Shown: positions 1 to 7,168, counted from the stretch's first letter. The stretch is 9,596 nucleotides of DNA from Patescibacteria group bacterium (GCA_018823385.1 JAHJIK010000040.1:1-9596), one strand, 5' to 3'. Notes: generated from the sequence alone by a model not told the origin. Numbers and translations: made by a program.

Positions 1-458
1 GAGGGTCCTTTAGTAAAGAGGATATGGCTGGAGCGCTTCAGGCTGCGATACCAGAGCTTCCTGAAGACAAGCCTCGCCACTTCTTGGGTATAGGGGAACC
101 GGGAGATATTCTGACGGGTATTGCTGCTGGTATGGATCTGTTCGATTGTGTAGCGGCTACACGGCTCGGTCGTCACGGCACTATCTATACCAAACGCGGT
201 CCTATCACCCTTACAAAAGAAATGTACCGAACAGAATTTGGTCCTCTTGATCCTGAGACGAGTGTTCCCGGAACAGAAACCTTTACGCGTGCGTATGTTG
301 CGCACCAGCTTCGCTCAGGAGAAATGCTTGGACAGATTATTGCATCAATGCATAACCTTGGATTTATCATTCAATTAGTTGATGGTGCACGTGCCGCTAT
401 TCATGACGGGCGGTTTGCGGAATACCGTGCTGATTTTGTAGCGAAGTATTACGGATAG
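1..458 (+). CDS. tgt: Queuine/preQ1 tRNA-guanine transglycosylase, C-terminal part (5' end outside window)
   Basis: This enzyme family exchanges guanine 34 of GUN-anticodon tRNAs for a queuosine precursor base. The frame is open from position 3 with no stop upstream, so the ATG at 24 is internal and the gene starts before the window. Numbering from that ATG, residues 14-24 (PEDKPRHFLGI) match the family's 'KPRYLMGVG' block. 'DLFDCV' contains D41 (codon 144-146), the expected catalytic nucleophile, followed by TRLGRHG. The segment 'FGPLDP..TFTRAYVAHQL' and 'MHNLGF' matches the C-terminal zinc subdomain. However, the usual CxCxxC is replaced: the cysteine positions read T79, V81 and T84, while the zinc histidine H110 remains. 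The end at KYYG is a normal Tgt C-terminus, so the 3' end is intact. uvrB follows after 43 nt. Family assignment is secure; activity without zinc is uncertain. Confidence 0.93.
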   Translation, partial: GSFSKEDMAGALQAAIPELPEDKPRHFLGIGEPGDILTGIAAGMDLFDCVAATRLGRHGTIYTKRGPITLTKEMYRTEFGPLDPETSVPGTETFTRAYVAHQLRSGEMLGQIIASMHNLGFIIQLVDGARAAIHDGRFAEYRADFVAKYYG

Positions 459-485
459 CATCTTCTTTATAAATTCATGCGAGAA

Positions 486-494
486 CGGTACACT
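486..494 (+). promoter_or_regulatory. Extended -10-like element before uvrB
   Basis: CGGTACACT contains a TACACT hexamer (489-494) that ends 7 nt before the uvrB ATG. A weak -35-like TTTATA lies at 466-471 with a 17-nt spacer. No Shine-Dalgarno sequence is visible between tgt and uvrB. A transcript starting the usual 6-8 nt after this hexamer would begin at or within a base or two of the ATG. The reading as a promoter rests mainly on recurrence of the same arrangement at other genes here. Confidence 0.5.
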
Positions 495-501
495 CACTAG
501 T

Positions 502-2565
502 ATGGCGAACTTCAAACTCCACGTACCTTTTCCTCCGGCTGGTGACCAGCCAAAGGCAATAAAGGATCTCACCAAAGGCCTCAAGGACGGTCTTGTTCAT
601 CAGACCCTACTTGGTGCAACGGGAACCGGAAAGACATACACCATCGCTAACATCATTGCGAATATTGATAAGCCGACACTTATCATGGCGCACAACAAAA
701 CGTTGGCTGCTCAGTTGGCACAGGAGTATAAGGAATTCTTTCCTGAGAATGCGGTTCACTATTTCGTTTCGTACTATGACTACTATCAGCCTGAGGCATA
801 TATCTCTCACTCTGATACGTATATTGAAAAAGAAGCACAGATCAATGCTGAGATTGATCGCCTTCGACATGCCGCCACACAAGCACTTCTTACACGAAAG
901 GATGTAATTATCGTAGCGTCTGTTTCTGCAATCTATGGCCTCGGTTCTCCAGAATCGTATGAGAAGCAGCACGTAAAGCTTCTGGTGGGTGCAAAAGAGG
1001 ACAGAGCATCCCTTATTCGCAAGATGGTGGGTATTTACTTTGAACGCACCAACGCAGACCTTGAGCCTGGAAAAGTGCGAGCTATTGGAAACAGTTTGGA
1101 GCTGATGCCGGTAAACGAGCGTGCGATATATCGTATTGCATTTGATGAAGATAAGATTGCCGCTATTGATACTCTTGACCCTATTACGCGTGCACGTACT
1201 GATAGTCCCGAGTCTCTTTTTGTATTCCCAGCGAAACACTTCGTAACTGATGACGAAGATAAAGAGCGTGCACTTAACGACATACGTGCAGAACTAGATG
1301 AGCGTTTGGAGCAGTTGAAGCGTGAAGAGAAACCGCTTGAAGCAGAACGCCTAAAGCGACGAACACTACACGACCTCTCCCTTATCCGTGAGATGGGATA
1401 CACCTCAGGTATTGAAAACTACTCACGCCACTTTGATGGACGTGCGCCCGGAGAAGCTCCACACACTCTGTTGTCATATTTCCCCCACAACGCAGATGGG
1501 TCTCCTGACTTCCTTACCGTACTTGATGAGTCACACGTAACCGTGACGCAGATTGGCGGTATGTATGCGGGTGACCAGTCACGAAAGAATAACTTGGTTG
1601 AATTCGGTTTCCGTCTACCATCAGCACGTGATAACCGGCCACTTAAGTTTGAAGAGTTTGAAAAAAGAATTGGCCAGGTGATATATACCTCAGCGACACC
1701 TGGAAACTATGAGCGTGAGCATAGCGTTGCTCCTGAAGGACAAATCGTTCAGCAGATCATTCGACCGACCGGATTGATTGATCCAGAGCTTGTTATTCGT
1801 CCGGTAGTAGAGACAGGAGATTTCAAGGGGCAGGTAGCAGACTTTATCGCAGAGTCTGAGAAAACCATTAAGGGTGGTGGTCGTGTACTTGCTACCACGT
1901 TGACCAAACAAATGGCAGAAGACTTGGCCTCATTCTTGAGCGAAAAAGGAATTAAGGCTGAGTATCTCCATAGTGATATTAAGACTATCGACCGCATCAC
2001 TATCCTTACGGAGTTCCGACAGGGTAAGTTTGATATTTTGGTTGGTGTTAACTTGCTGCGTGAAGGTCTGGATCTTCCAGAGGTAGAACTTGTGGGAATT
2101 CTCGATGCTGACAAAGAAGGTTTCCTTCGCTCTGAAACCTCCCTCATTCAGACCATTGGACGTGCTGCTCGAAACGTACTGGGCCGCGTTATCCTCTACG
2201 CCGATGTTATGACCGGTTCACTTGAGCGCGCTATTGGCGAAACAGAACGACGCCGCACTATTCAGCTTGCATACAACAAGGAGCACGGCATCACACCGAT
2301 GACTATCAAGAAGGAAATTAAGGATATCGCCGCAAGTATGCGCAGCGAGCACCAAAAGACGCTCCACACCATGCTGACACTTGATGCACAGCTATACGCC
2401 GAAGATCCAAAAGCGTTTATGAAGGATAAGCGACAGCAGATGGAAGAGGCAGTTGAAGCGCTCGACTTTGAAACCGCTGCAATTATTCGTGACGAGATTT
2501 ACACTCTTGAAGGAAAAGAAGTTCCTGAAAAGAAATCTACAACGAAACGCAAACGAGGACGCTAA
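502..2565 (+). CDS. uvrB: Excinuclease ABC subunit B (UvrB)
   Basis: UvrB is the damage-verifying helicase-like subunit of cytoplasmic nucleotide excision repair: UvrA loads it, and it then recruits UvrC. At 687 residues it is of normal family length. Visible motifs are Walker A GATGTGKT (38-45), the tyrosine-rich beta-hairpin SYYDYYQPEAY (90-100) used to probe the damaged strand, motif II DESH (342-345), TSATP (396-400), 'GVNLLREGLDLPEV' (515-528), motif VI QTIGRAAR (550-557) and 'HGITPMTI' (595-602). A C-terminal UVR domain (about 641-671, with 'ALDFETAAIIRDEI') would contact UvrC's matching domain. The tail (678-687) is strongly basic. The ATG at 502 gives the expected N-terminus (PPAGDQPKAI at 11-20), and no ribosome binding site precedes it. 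A two-component kinase gene follows after 21 nt. No missing catalytic residue or frameshift is seen. Confidence 0.98.
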   Translation: MANFKLHVPFPPAGDQPKAIKDLTKGLKDGLVHQTLLGATGTGKTYTIANIIANIDKPTLIMAHNKTLAAQLAQEYKEFFPENAVHYFVSYYDYYQPEAYISHSDTYIEKEAQINAEIDRLRHAATQALLTRKDVIIVASVSAIYGLGSPESYEKQHVKLLVGAKEDRASLIRKMVGIYFERTNADLEPGKVRAIGNSLELMPVNERAIYRIAFDEDKIAAIDTLDPITRARTDSPESLFVFPAKHFVTDDEDKERALNDIRAELDERLEQLKREEKPLEAERLKRRTLHDLSLIREMGYTSGIENYSRHFDGRAPGEAPHTLLSYFPHNADGSPDFLTVLDESHVTVTQIGGMYAGDQSRKNNLVEFGFRLPSARDNRPLKFEEFEKRIGQVIYTSATPGNYEREHSVAPEGQIVQQIIRPTGLIDPELVIRPVVETGDFKGQVADFIAESEKTIKGGGRVLATTLTKQMAEDLASFLSEKGIKAEYLHSDIKTIDRITILTEFRQGKFDILVGVNLLREGLDLPEVELVGILDADKEGFLRSETSLIQTIGRAARNVLGRVILYADVMTGSLERAIGETERRRTIQLAYNKEHGITPMTIKKEIKDIAASMRSEHQKTLHTMLTLDAQLYAEDPKAFMKDKRQQMEEAVEALDFETAAIIRDEIYTLEGKEVPEKKSTTKRKRGR

Positions 2566-2569
2566 CAGG

Positions 2570-2578
2570 TGGTACGAT
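2570..2578 (+). promoter_or_regulatory. Extended -10-like element before the histidine kinase gene
   Basis: TGGTACGAT contains a TACGAT hexamer (2573-2578) ending 8 nt before the kinase ATG, squeezed into the 21-nt gap after uvrB. The expected transcription start is about 2584-2587, at the start codon. A purine run GAGGG at 2580-2584 is only 2 nt from the ATG, too close for a normal Shine-Dalgarno site. Promoter function is inferred from the repeated pattern. Confidence 0.5.
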
Positions 2579-2586
2579 AGAGGGTA

Positions 2587-3681
2587 ATGACCCTTCGCGC
2601 TCTATTGATATTGGTGGTTGGCTCCGCTCTCATTATTAGTGTGGCAAGTATTTCTGCTACCTATACATATCTAGAGGATAAAATCCTTGCACTGTTTCCA
2701 ACATCAGCCACTCCTGAAGCGTTAGTTGCGCTGAATACACTGTTAGTTCAGCAGGCAGCGGTAACTGCTTTTTTCTCAATACTGTTGGGCGTGGTTGCGC
2801 TGTGGGTCGTGAGTCGATTCATTGCACGACCACTACAGAAACTATCAGCAGCAATGCAATCATTTGTTGATACTGGTTCACGAGTGGATATGCCCACATT
2901 TAATGTGGCTCCAAAAGAGATTAAGTCACTTGCGACCAGCTTCAGCTCGTTCCTCGAAAAGGTGGAGGAGTCACATAAGCGAGACGTGGAGATTTCACGT
3001 GTGAAGTCAGACTTTATCTCAACTGCAGCCCATCAGCTTCGCACACCGCTCACTGGTATTCGCTGGGCACTTGAAGCTCTTGAGCAGGAGCAGCTCACCC
3101 AGTCTCAGTTAGATTTGATTAAGAATGCAAAGGATAAGAGTCATGACCTAGTGGCTATCGTTGGAACACTGCTTGATATTTCAAGTATTGAATCAGGTAA
3201 GTATAAGTACACTTTTGCACCCGTTAACATTTCTGAGCTATTGAAGGGGGTGGCTGCGACTTTCGCTCCATTGGCTGAGAAGCGACAGGTATCCGTCGTG
3301 TTTGAAGAAAAGATGGAAGCACTCCCTCCGGTTAAAGCGGACATTGAGCGCGTTAAGTGGGTGCTCAACAATCTCGTGGAGAATGCAATTCAATACACCC
3401 CAGCTGGAGGTTCGGTAAAGCTCCAAACAGATACTGCACCTGGTCGCGTGTACATACAGGTGAAGGACACGGGTATTGGTATTAAGGCTGAAGACCAGGG
3501 AAACATCTTTGAACGCTTCTATCGAGCTGGCAACGCAATTGCAAAGGAGAACAAAGGAAATGGCCTCGGTCTCTATATTGCTCGCACCATAGCTCAAGAC
3601 CATGGAGGTGATTTGAACTTTAGTGCAAACCAAGATGGTCCTGGAACGACATTCACACTGTCACTTCCGAGCACCTCCTAA
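2587..3681 (+). CDS. Membrane-bound sensor histidine kinase (HisKA/HATPase)
   Basis: This is a two-component sensor that autophosphorylates a histidine and passes the phosphate to a receiver aspartate. Residues about 4-26 and 56-78 are hydrophobic membrane segments bracketing a short external loop of about 30 residues, too small for a classical periplasmic sensor domain. A HAMP linker follows (about 79-130, 'RPLQKLSAAM'), then the dimerisation/phosphoacceptor helix with 'TAAHQLRTPLTGIRW' and H149 (codon 3031-3033). The ATP-binding domain has an N-box NNLVENAIQYTP (261-272), G1 DTGIGI (294-299), F-box IFERFYR (307-313) and G2 GNGLGLY (324-330). All catalytic boxes are intact. The receiver gene starts 18 nt downstream, so the two are probably partners. 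The signal is unknown; the small loop suggests membrane or internal sensing. Location between uvrB and uvrA suggests, but does not show, a link to stress or damage. Confidence 0.95.
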   Translation: MTLRALLILVVGSALIISVASISATYTYLEDKILALFPTSATPEALVALNTLLVQQAAVTAFFSILLGVVALWVVSRFIARPLQKLSAAMQSFVDTGSRVDMPTFNVAPKEIKSLATSFSSFLEKVEESHKRDVEISRVKSDFISTAAHQLRTPLTGIRWALEALEQEQLTQSQLDLIKNAKDKSHDLVAIVGTLLDISSIESGKYKYTFAPVNISELLKGVAATFAPLAEKRQVSVVFEEKMEALPPVKADIERVKWVLNNLVENAIQYTPAGGSVKLQTDTAPGRVYIQVKDTGIGIKAEDQGNIFERFYRAGNAIAKENKGNGLGLYIARTIAQDHGGDLNFSANQDGPGTTFTLSLPSTS

Positions 3682-3683
3682 CA

Positions 3684-3692
3684 TGGTATTCT
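3684..3692 (+). promoter_or_regulatory. Extended -10-like element before the response regulator gene
   Basis: TGGTATTCT contains a TATTCT hexamer (3687-3692) that ends 7 nt before the regulator ATG. It begins three bases after the end of the kinase stop codon. No Shine-Dalgarno sequence lies in the 18-nt gap, so a leaderless or near-leaderless transcript is the simplest reading. A second GGTATAT at 3693-3699 directly abuts the ATG and is too close to serve as a -10. Confidence 0.5.
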
Positions 3693-3699
3693 GGTATAT

Positions 3700-4092
3700 A
3701 TGACTGACACACGATTGGTACTGGTAGTTGAGGACGATCCTATTCTTAAAAACCTTTTGGGGCACACGTTTGCGGGTAAGTATCAGGCACTCTACGCATC
3801 AGACGGAAACGAGGCATTGGCTCTCTTTGAGCAGTACAAACCTGCAGTTATTCTCCTCGACCTTATGCTCCCAACAATGGGTGGGTTTGAGGTACTTGAA
3901 GCACTGAGAAAGCGAGATGATGAGGGGCAGACTGTACCGGTAATTGTGGTGTCTAACTTGGGTCAAGAGGGAGATAAAGAGAAGGCAATGGCTCTTGGAG
4001 CAAGCGGCTATATGGTTAAGGCAGATGTAGCTATCGAAGAAATCGTAGAGAAGGTTGAGAAGGTGCTGGGAGCCGCATCAATGGCTTCATAG
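3700..4092 (+). CDS. Stand-alone receiver-domain response regulator (CheY-like)
   Basis: The 130-residue protein consists almost entirely of one receiver domain with no DNA-binding or enzymatic output domain. The acidic pocket is E11-D12-D13, the phosphoacceptor is D54 in 'ILLDLMLP' (codon 3859-3861), the switch residue is S85 in 'VVSN', and the conserved lysine is K107 in 'GYMVKAD', so all phosphotransfer residues are present. 'GGFEVLEALR' (61-70) and 'AMALGASGYM' (96-105) are standard receiver segments. It lies 18 nt after the kinase gene, its likely phosphodonor. With no output domain it would act by protein-protein contact or as a phosphorelay intermediate; the target is unknown. The 66 nt downstream carry the uvrA promoter and leader. 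Confidence 0.95.
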   Translation: MTDTRLVLVVEDDPILKNLLGHTFAGKYQALYASDGNEALALFEQYKPAVILLDLMLPTMGGFEVLEALRKRDDEGQTVPVIVVSNLGQEGDKEKAMALGASGYMVKADVAIEEIVEKVEKVLGAASMAS

Positions 4093-4108
4093 AAAATAAA
4101 GGGAATAG

Positions 4109-4117
4109 TGGTATTGT
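4109..4117 (+). promoter_or_regulatory. Extended -10-like element upstream of uvrA
   Basis: TGGTATTGT contains a TATTGT hexamer (4112-4117). Unlike the similar elements at other genes here, it lies 41 nt before the ATG. A transcript starting at about 4124 would have a leader of roughly 35 nt that begins almost at once with a hairpin (4127-4146). No convincing -35 is seen. Confidence is moderate because the evidence is motif similarity only. Confidence 0.4.
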
Positions 4118-4126
4118 GTGTACGTA

Positions 4127-4146
4127 CCTGTCCCGACTCGGGCAGG
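4127..4146 (+). promoter_or_regulatory. Hairpin in the uvrA 5' leader
   Basis: The arms CCTG (4127-4130) plus CCCG (4132-4135) pair with CGGG (4139-4142) plus CAGG (4143-4146), giving eight GC-rich base pairs with one bulged T at 4131 and an ACT loop. No T tract follows, so it is not a typical terminator. It would lie at the 5' end of the predicted uvrA mRNA and partly cover the only purine-rich stretch (AGGG, 4144-4147) before the ATG. It could be a protective 5' stem, a translational control element or a protein operator; which is unknown. An 8-bp palindrome, GTACGTAC (4120-4127), abuts it. Confidence 0.45.
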
Positions 4147-4158
4147 GCATTTCCATAG

Positions 4159-6798
4159 ATGGCAAAAAAGAAACCTGAAATCACACACGAACAACATCAA
4201 GGCGCTGATTGGATCAGTGTTAAAGGTGCGCGTACCCACAACCTAAAGAATGTGTCTGTCGACATTCCTCGTGGTGTGATGACGGTACTAACAGGTCTTT
4301 CAGGCTCGGGAAAGTCCTCACTTGCATTTGATACTATTTTTGCCGAAGGTCAGCGTCGCTACGTTGAATCTCTTTCTGCATATGCGCGACAGTTCTTGAA
4401 CCAGATGCAGAAGCCAGACGTTGATGAAATCACCGGACTCTCACCGGCTATTTCAATCGACCAGAAGAGTCGGTCAAATAACCCGCGGTCAACGGTTGCA
4501 ACTGTTACTGAAATTTATGACTATCTCCGTGTTCTCTACGCACGAGCAGGTCAGCCATACTGTACAAATCACGATGTACCAATCGTAAAGCTATCAAAGG
4601 AAGAGATGATTGAGATGGTGATGAAGCGTATTGCTACTCGATCTCCAAAAAAGGGTGAGGAGGTTATGGGTGTTGAGTTTGATAGGACCATGGTGACTAT
4701 ATACGCACCGGTGGTAGTTGGGCGTAAAGGTGAGTACTACCAGCTCCTCTATGATCTTCTCGGCAAAGGATACGAGAAGGTAATGATAGATGGAAAGGTG
4801 CAGTCACTGCGTGAGAAGGTGGTGCTGGATAGAAACAAGCGACACGATATTGATGCCGTTGTAGACTCCATCTTTGTATCTGAATTTGTACGCACACCGG
4901 ACGCGGCGCGTGAGCGTTTGTCTGAGGCGCTTGAGCTTGCTCTTAAGGAAGCTGATGGATTGGTAAAGATACTGCATGCAGATGGCACTATCGAAGCGCT
5001 CTCAGCGAAGTTCATTTGCCCGGACTGTGGTATGTCGTTCCCTGAAGTTGAGCCACGTCTTTTCTCCTTCAACAGCCCGTATGGCGCGTGTCCCGAGTGT
5101 AATGGACTCGGTACCAAGTCACTGTTCTCAGATGAACCGTGTCCTGTGTGTGAAGGTAAACGTCTTCGCCCGGAAGCGCTTCGTGTATACCTCACTGGTT
5201 CTGGAAAAGGTCTTGGGAAGAACATTGTAGATTTCACCTCGTTCTCTATTAAGGAGGCGAAGGATTTCCTTGACAGCATTTCACTATCTGAATTCAGACA
5301 GGAGATTGCCGCACCTATTATCAGGGAGATTGGCAGTCGTCTCGACTTCATGTTGAACGTTGGTCTTGATTACCTCACCCTTAATCGCTCAGCAGCCACT
5401 CTCTCAGGTGGTGAAGCGCAACGTATTCGTCTAGCCTCTCAGCTTGGTACAGGGCTTGTGGGAGCCTTGTATGTGCTAGATGAGCCAACGATTGGTCTCC
5501 ACCAGCGCGATAACGATCGGTTGATTAAAACACTGCTTTCATTAAAAGAGTTGGGCAACACAATCCTCGTAGTTGAACACGACGAAGATACTATCTATGC
5601 CTCAGACTATATCGTCGATATCGGTCCTGGCGCTGGAGTGCATGGAGGAGAGGTGGTGGTATCAGGATGGCTTGATGAACTCCTAACTGCTCCAAAGAAC
5701 GACTCTGAGTCAGTAACCCTTTCATACCTACGTGAAGAGAAGGAAATTGAAGTGCCTGAAGAACGCCGTACCTCAGAGAAAGGAAGTATAAAAATAAAGG
5801 GTGCAACTCTGCACAACCTAAAGAACTTAAATGTAGAGGTACCACTTGGAAAGTTGGTGACTATCACAGGTGTGTCTGGCTCTGGAAAGTCGACATTCTT
5901 GTATGACGTCCTCCATCGAAACGTTGCGGCTCGTATGGCTAAGCGTGAGGCTAAGCTTGCACACTGTGCTTCTATGACCGGTACAGAGTACCTAAGCCGT
6001 GTGGTTCTTATCGACCAGTCAGCTATTGGGCGAACGCCGCGTTCAAACCCAGCTACCTACACAGGAGCATTTACACATATTCGTGATCTCTTCTCTTCAA
6101 CACCAGAAGCACGTGCACGCGGCTGGAAGCCGGGACGCTTCTCATTCAACGTTGCGGGGGGACGATGTGAATCTTGTCAGGGTAACGGAATGATTGCCGT
6201 TGAGATGCACTTCCTTCCAACAGTGTATGTGGTGTGTGATGTATGTAACGGAACACGGTACATGAAAGAAACACTCGAGGTGACGTATCGCAATAAGAAC
6301 ATTCACCAGGTTCTACAAATGACCGTAGAGGAAGCGGAACAGTTCTTCCAGGACATTCCGTCTATCCATGATCGCCTTGCTTCACTTAAGTCGACAGGAC
6401 TTGAATACTTAACGCTGGGACAGAGTGCAACCACGCTTTCAGGCGGTGAGGCACAGCGTGTAAAGATTGCATCAGAGCTGTACCGACCAATCACCATGAA
6501 GACGCTCTATCTTCTTGATGAGCCAACGGTGGGTCTCCACTATGAAGACGTACGTAAGCTAATCGAGATTCTCCAGGAACTGGTACGTCGTGGAAACACG
6601 GTTGTTGTTATTGAACACAACCTCGATGTTATTAAGTCTTCTGACTACCTTATCGACTTTGGTCCTGAGGGAGGTGTTGGGGGTGGAAAGGTTATTGCAA
6701 AAGGTACACCTGAGGAAGTTGCTGCAACTGATGACTCATACACAGGAGAGTACCTCGCAAAAATGCTTAAGAAGGCAAAGAAAAAGAAGAAGGCCTAA
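4159..6798 (+). CDS. uvrA: Excinuclease ABC subunit A (UvrA), lacking the insertion domain
   Basis: UvrA is the dimeric ABC-type ATPase that finds DNA damage and loads UvrB. Both nucleotide-binding modules are complete: Walker A GLSGSGKS (46-53) and GVSGSGKST (571-579), signatures LSGGEAQR (415-422 and 760-767), and Walker B 'VLDEPTIGLH' (439-448) and 'LLDEPTVGLH' (785-794). Zinc sites are present as C287/C290/C311/C314 and C670/C673/C693/C696, and C328/C331 lie in 'CPVCEGKRL'. The UvrB-binding domain (about 135-285) is retained. Between 'CNGLG' (314-318) and 'PCPVC' (327-331) only about eight residues remain, where typical UvrA carries roughly 110 residues of insertion domain; total length is 879 against about 940. 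The C-terminus is lysine-rich (KKAKKKKKA). The reading frame is uninterrupted, so the gene is probably functional. It follows the regulator gene by 66 nt and ends in a hairpin shared with a minus-strand gene. Confidence 0.98.
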   Translation: MAKKKPEITHEQHQGADWISVKGARTHNLKNVSVDIPRGVMTVLTGLSGSGKSSLAFDTIFAEGQRRYVESLSAYARQFLNQMQKPDVDEITGLSPAISIDQKSRSNNPRSTVATVTEIYDYLRVLYARAGQPYCTNHDVPIVKLSKEEMIEMVMKRIATRSPKKGEEVMGVEFDRTMVTIYAPVVVGRKGEYYQLLYDLLGKGYEKVMIDGKVQSLREKVVLDRNKRHDIDAVVDSIFVSEFVRTPDAARERLSEALELALKEADGLVKILHADGTIEALSAKFICPDCGMSFPEVEPRLFSFNSPYGACPECNGLGTKSLFSDEPCPVCEGKRLRPEALRVYLTGSGKGLGKNIVDFTSFSIKEAKDFLDSISLSEFRQEIAAPIIREIGSRLDFMLNVGLDYLTLNRSAATLSGGEAQRIRLASQLGTGLVGALYVLDEPTIGLHQRDNDRLIKTLLSLKELGNTILVVEHDEDTIYASDYIVDIGPGAGVHGGEVVVSGWLDELLTAPKNDSESVTLSYLREEKEIEVPEERRTSEKGSIKIKGATLHNLKNLNVEVPLGKLVTITGVSGSGKSTFLYDVLHRNVAARMAKREAKLAHCASMTGTEYLSRVVLIDQSAIGRTPRSNPATYTGAFTHIRDLFSSTPEARARGWKPGRFSFNVAGGRCESCQGNGMIAVEMHFLPTVYVVCDVCNGTRYMKETLEVTYRNKNIHQVLQMTVEEAEQFFQDIPSIHDRLASLKSTGLEYLTLGQSATTLSGGEAQRVKIASELYRPITMKTLYLLDEPTVGLHYEDVRKLIEILQELVRRGNTVVVIEHNLDVIKSSDYLIDFGPEGGVGGGKVIAKGTPEEVAATDDSYTGEYLAKMLKKAKKKKKA

Positions 6799-6826
6799 AA
6801 GGAAAGACCGTCACTTAGTGACGGTC
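6797..6826. terminator. Hairpin terminator between the convergent uvrA and membrane-protein genes
   Basis: A perfect 9-bp stem is formed by GACCGTCAC (6806-6814) and GTGACGGTC (6818-6826) with a TTA loop. On the minus strand it is followed directly by TTTCCTTTT (6805-6797), a reasonable intrinsic terminator for the membrane-protein gene, whose stop codon (6813-6811) lies inside the stem. On the plus strand a run of seven T (6840-6846) comes only 13 nt after the stem, so termination of uvrA is possible but less canonical. The placement between two convergent gene ends supports a bidirectional role. Confidence 0.75.
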
Positions 6827-7164
6827 GGGTTCTCCTCAGTTTTTTTGTTGCAGAGCGCTCCTGCCAGAATTCCGATAAGAGTACTAACAACACCAATGGC
6901 GATGTGTATCCACAAATTGCCAGGCAGGCCATTTCGCACGAGGGTGTTCGATGCGACAAGACTTACAAGATAGATAAGCACGCCAGCCACAAAGACAAAG
7001 AGCGTTACAAACAGCAAGACCGAAAAGCAACCACGCCCAATTTCTCTGAAGTTGAGAGCTACCACAATCTGGCAGGTCACTACTCCAGGTACAATCAGAA
7101 GCGCAAATGCCGTTCCGTACGCCAGTGAATTAAAGCCTATGGCATCCATGAGCAGAATAGACAT
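6811..7164 (-). CDS. Small three-helix membrane protein of unknown function
   Basis: I do not recognise this 117-residue protein. It has three hydrophobic stretches long enough to span a membrane (about 14-38, 46-71 and 84-104), with short loops containing R40/E41/R44 and R77, and a polar, charged tail (NKKTEENPTVTK) with no signal cleavage site evident. It is the only minus-strand gene in the window. Reality is well supported despite unknown homology: AAAGGAGGTG lies 6 nt (measured from GGAGG) before the ATG at 7164, a TTGACA/17 nt/TATTCA promoter precedes that, and a strong hairpin sits at its stop codon. It is convergent with uvrA and divergent from uvrC. Its different expression signals suggest separate regulation, a different evolutionary origin, or high translation. 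No function can be assigned from sequence. Confidence 0.85.
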   Translation of the reverse strand: MSILLMDAIGFNSLAYGTAFALLIVPGVVTCQIVVALNFREIGRGCFSVLLFVTLFVFVAGVLIYLVSLVASNTLVRNGLPGNLWIHIAIGVVSTLIGILAGALCNKKTEENPTVTK

Positions 7165-7168
7165 CTGA

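Noticed and set aside
607..1239. 210-residue minus-strand reading frame inside uvrB
   Set aside because: It lies wholly opposite conserved UvrB motifs, has no family resemblance and an arbitrary composition; it is a shadow of the real gene.
2580..2584. GAGGG as ribosome binding site of the kinase gene
   Set aside because: It ends only 2 nt before the ATG, too close for 16S pairing to place the start codon.
4749..5351. 200-residue minus-strand frame opposite uvrA
   Set aside because: The serine-rich translation is typical of antisense reading through a conserved gene; no independent start signals were seen.
6840..6846. Run of seven T (A7 in the membrane-protein gene) as a programmed frameshift site
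   Set aside because: The run is not in the phase of a -1 slippery heptamer, and the normal frame ends sensibly a few codons later in the terminator stem.
6904..7128. 74-residue plus-strand frame in the uvrA-uvrC interval
   Set aside because: It is antisense to the membrane-protein gene, which has a promoter, ribosome binding site and hydrophobic coherence; the plus frame is polar and featureless.
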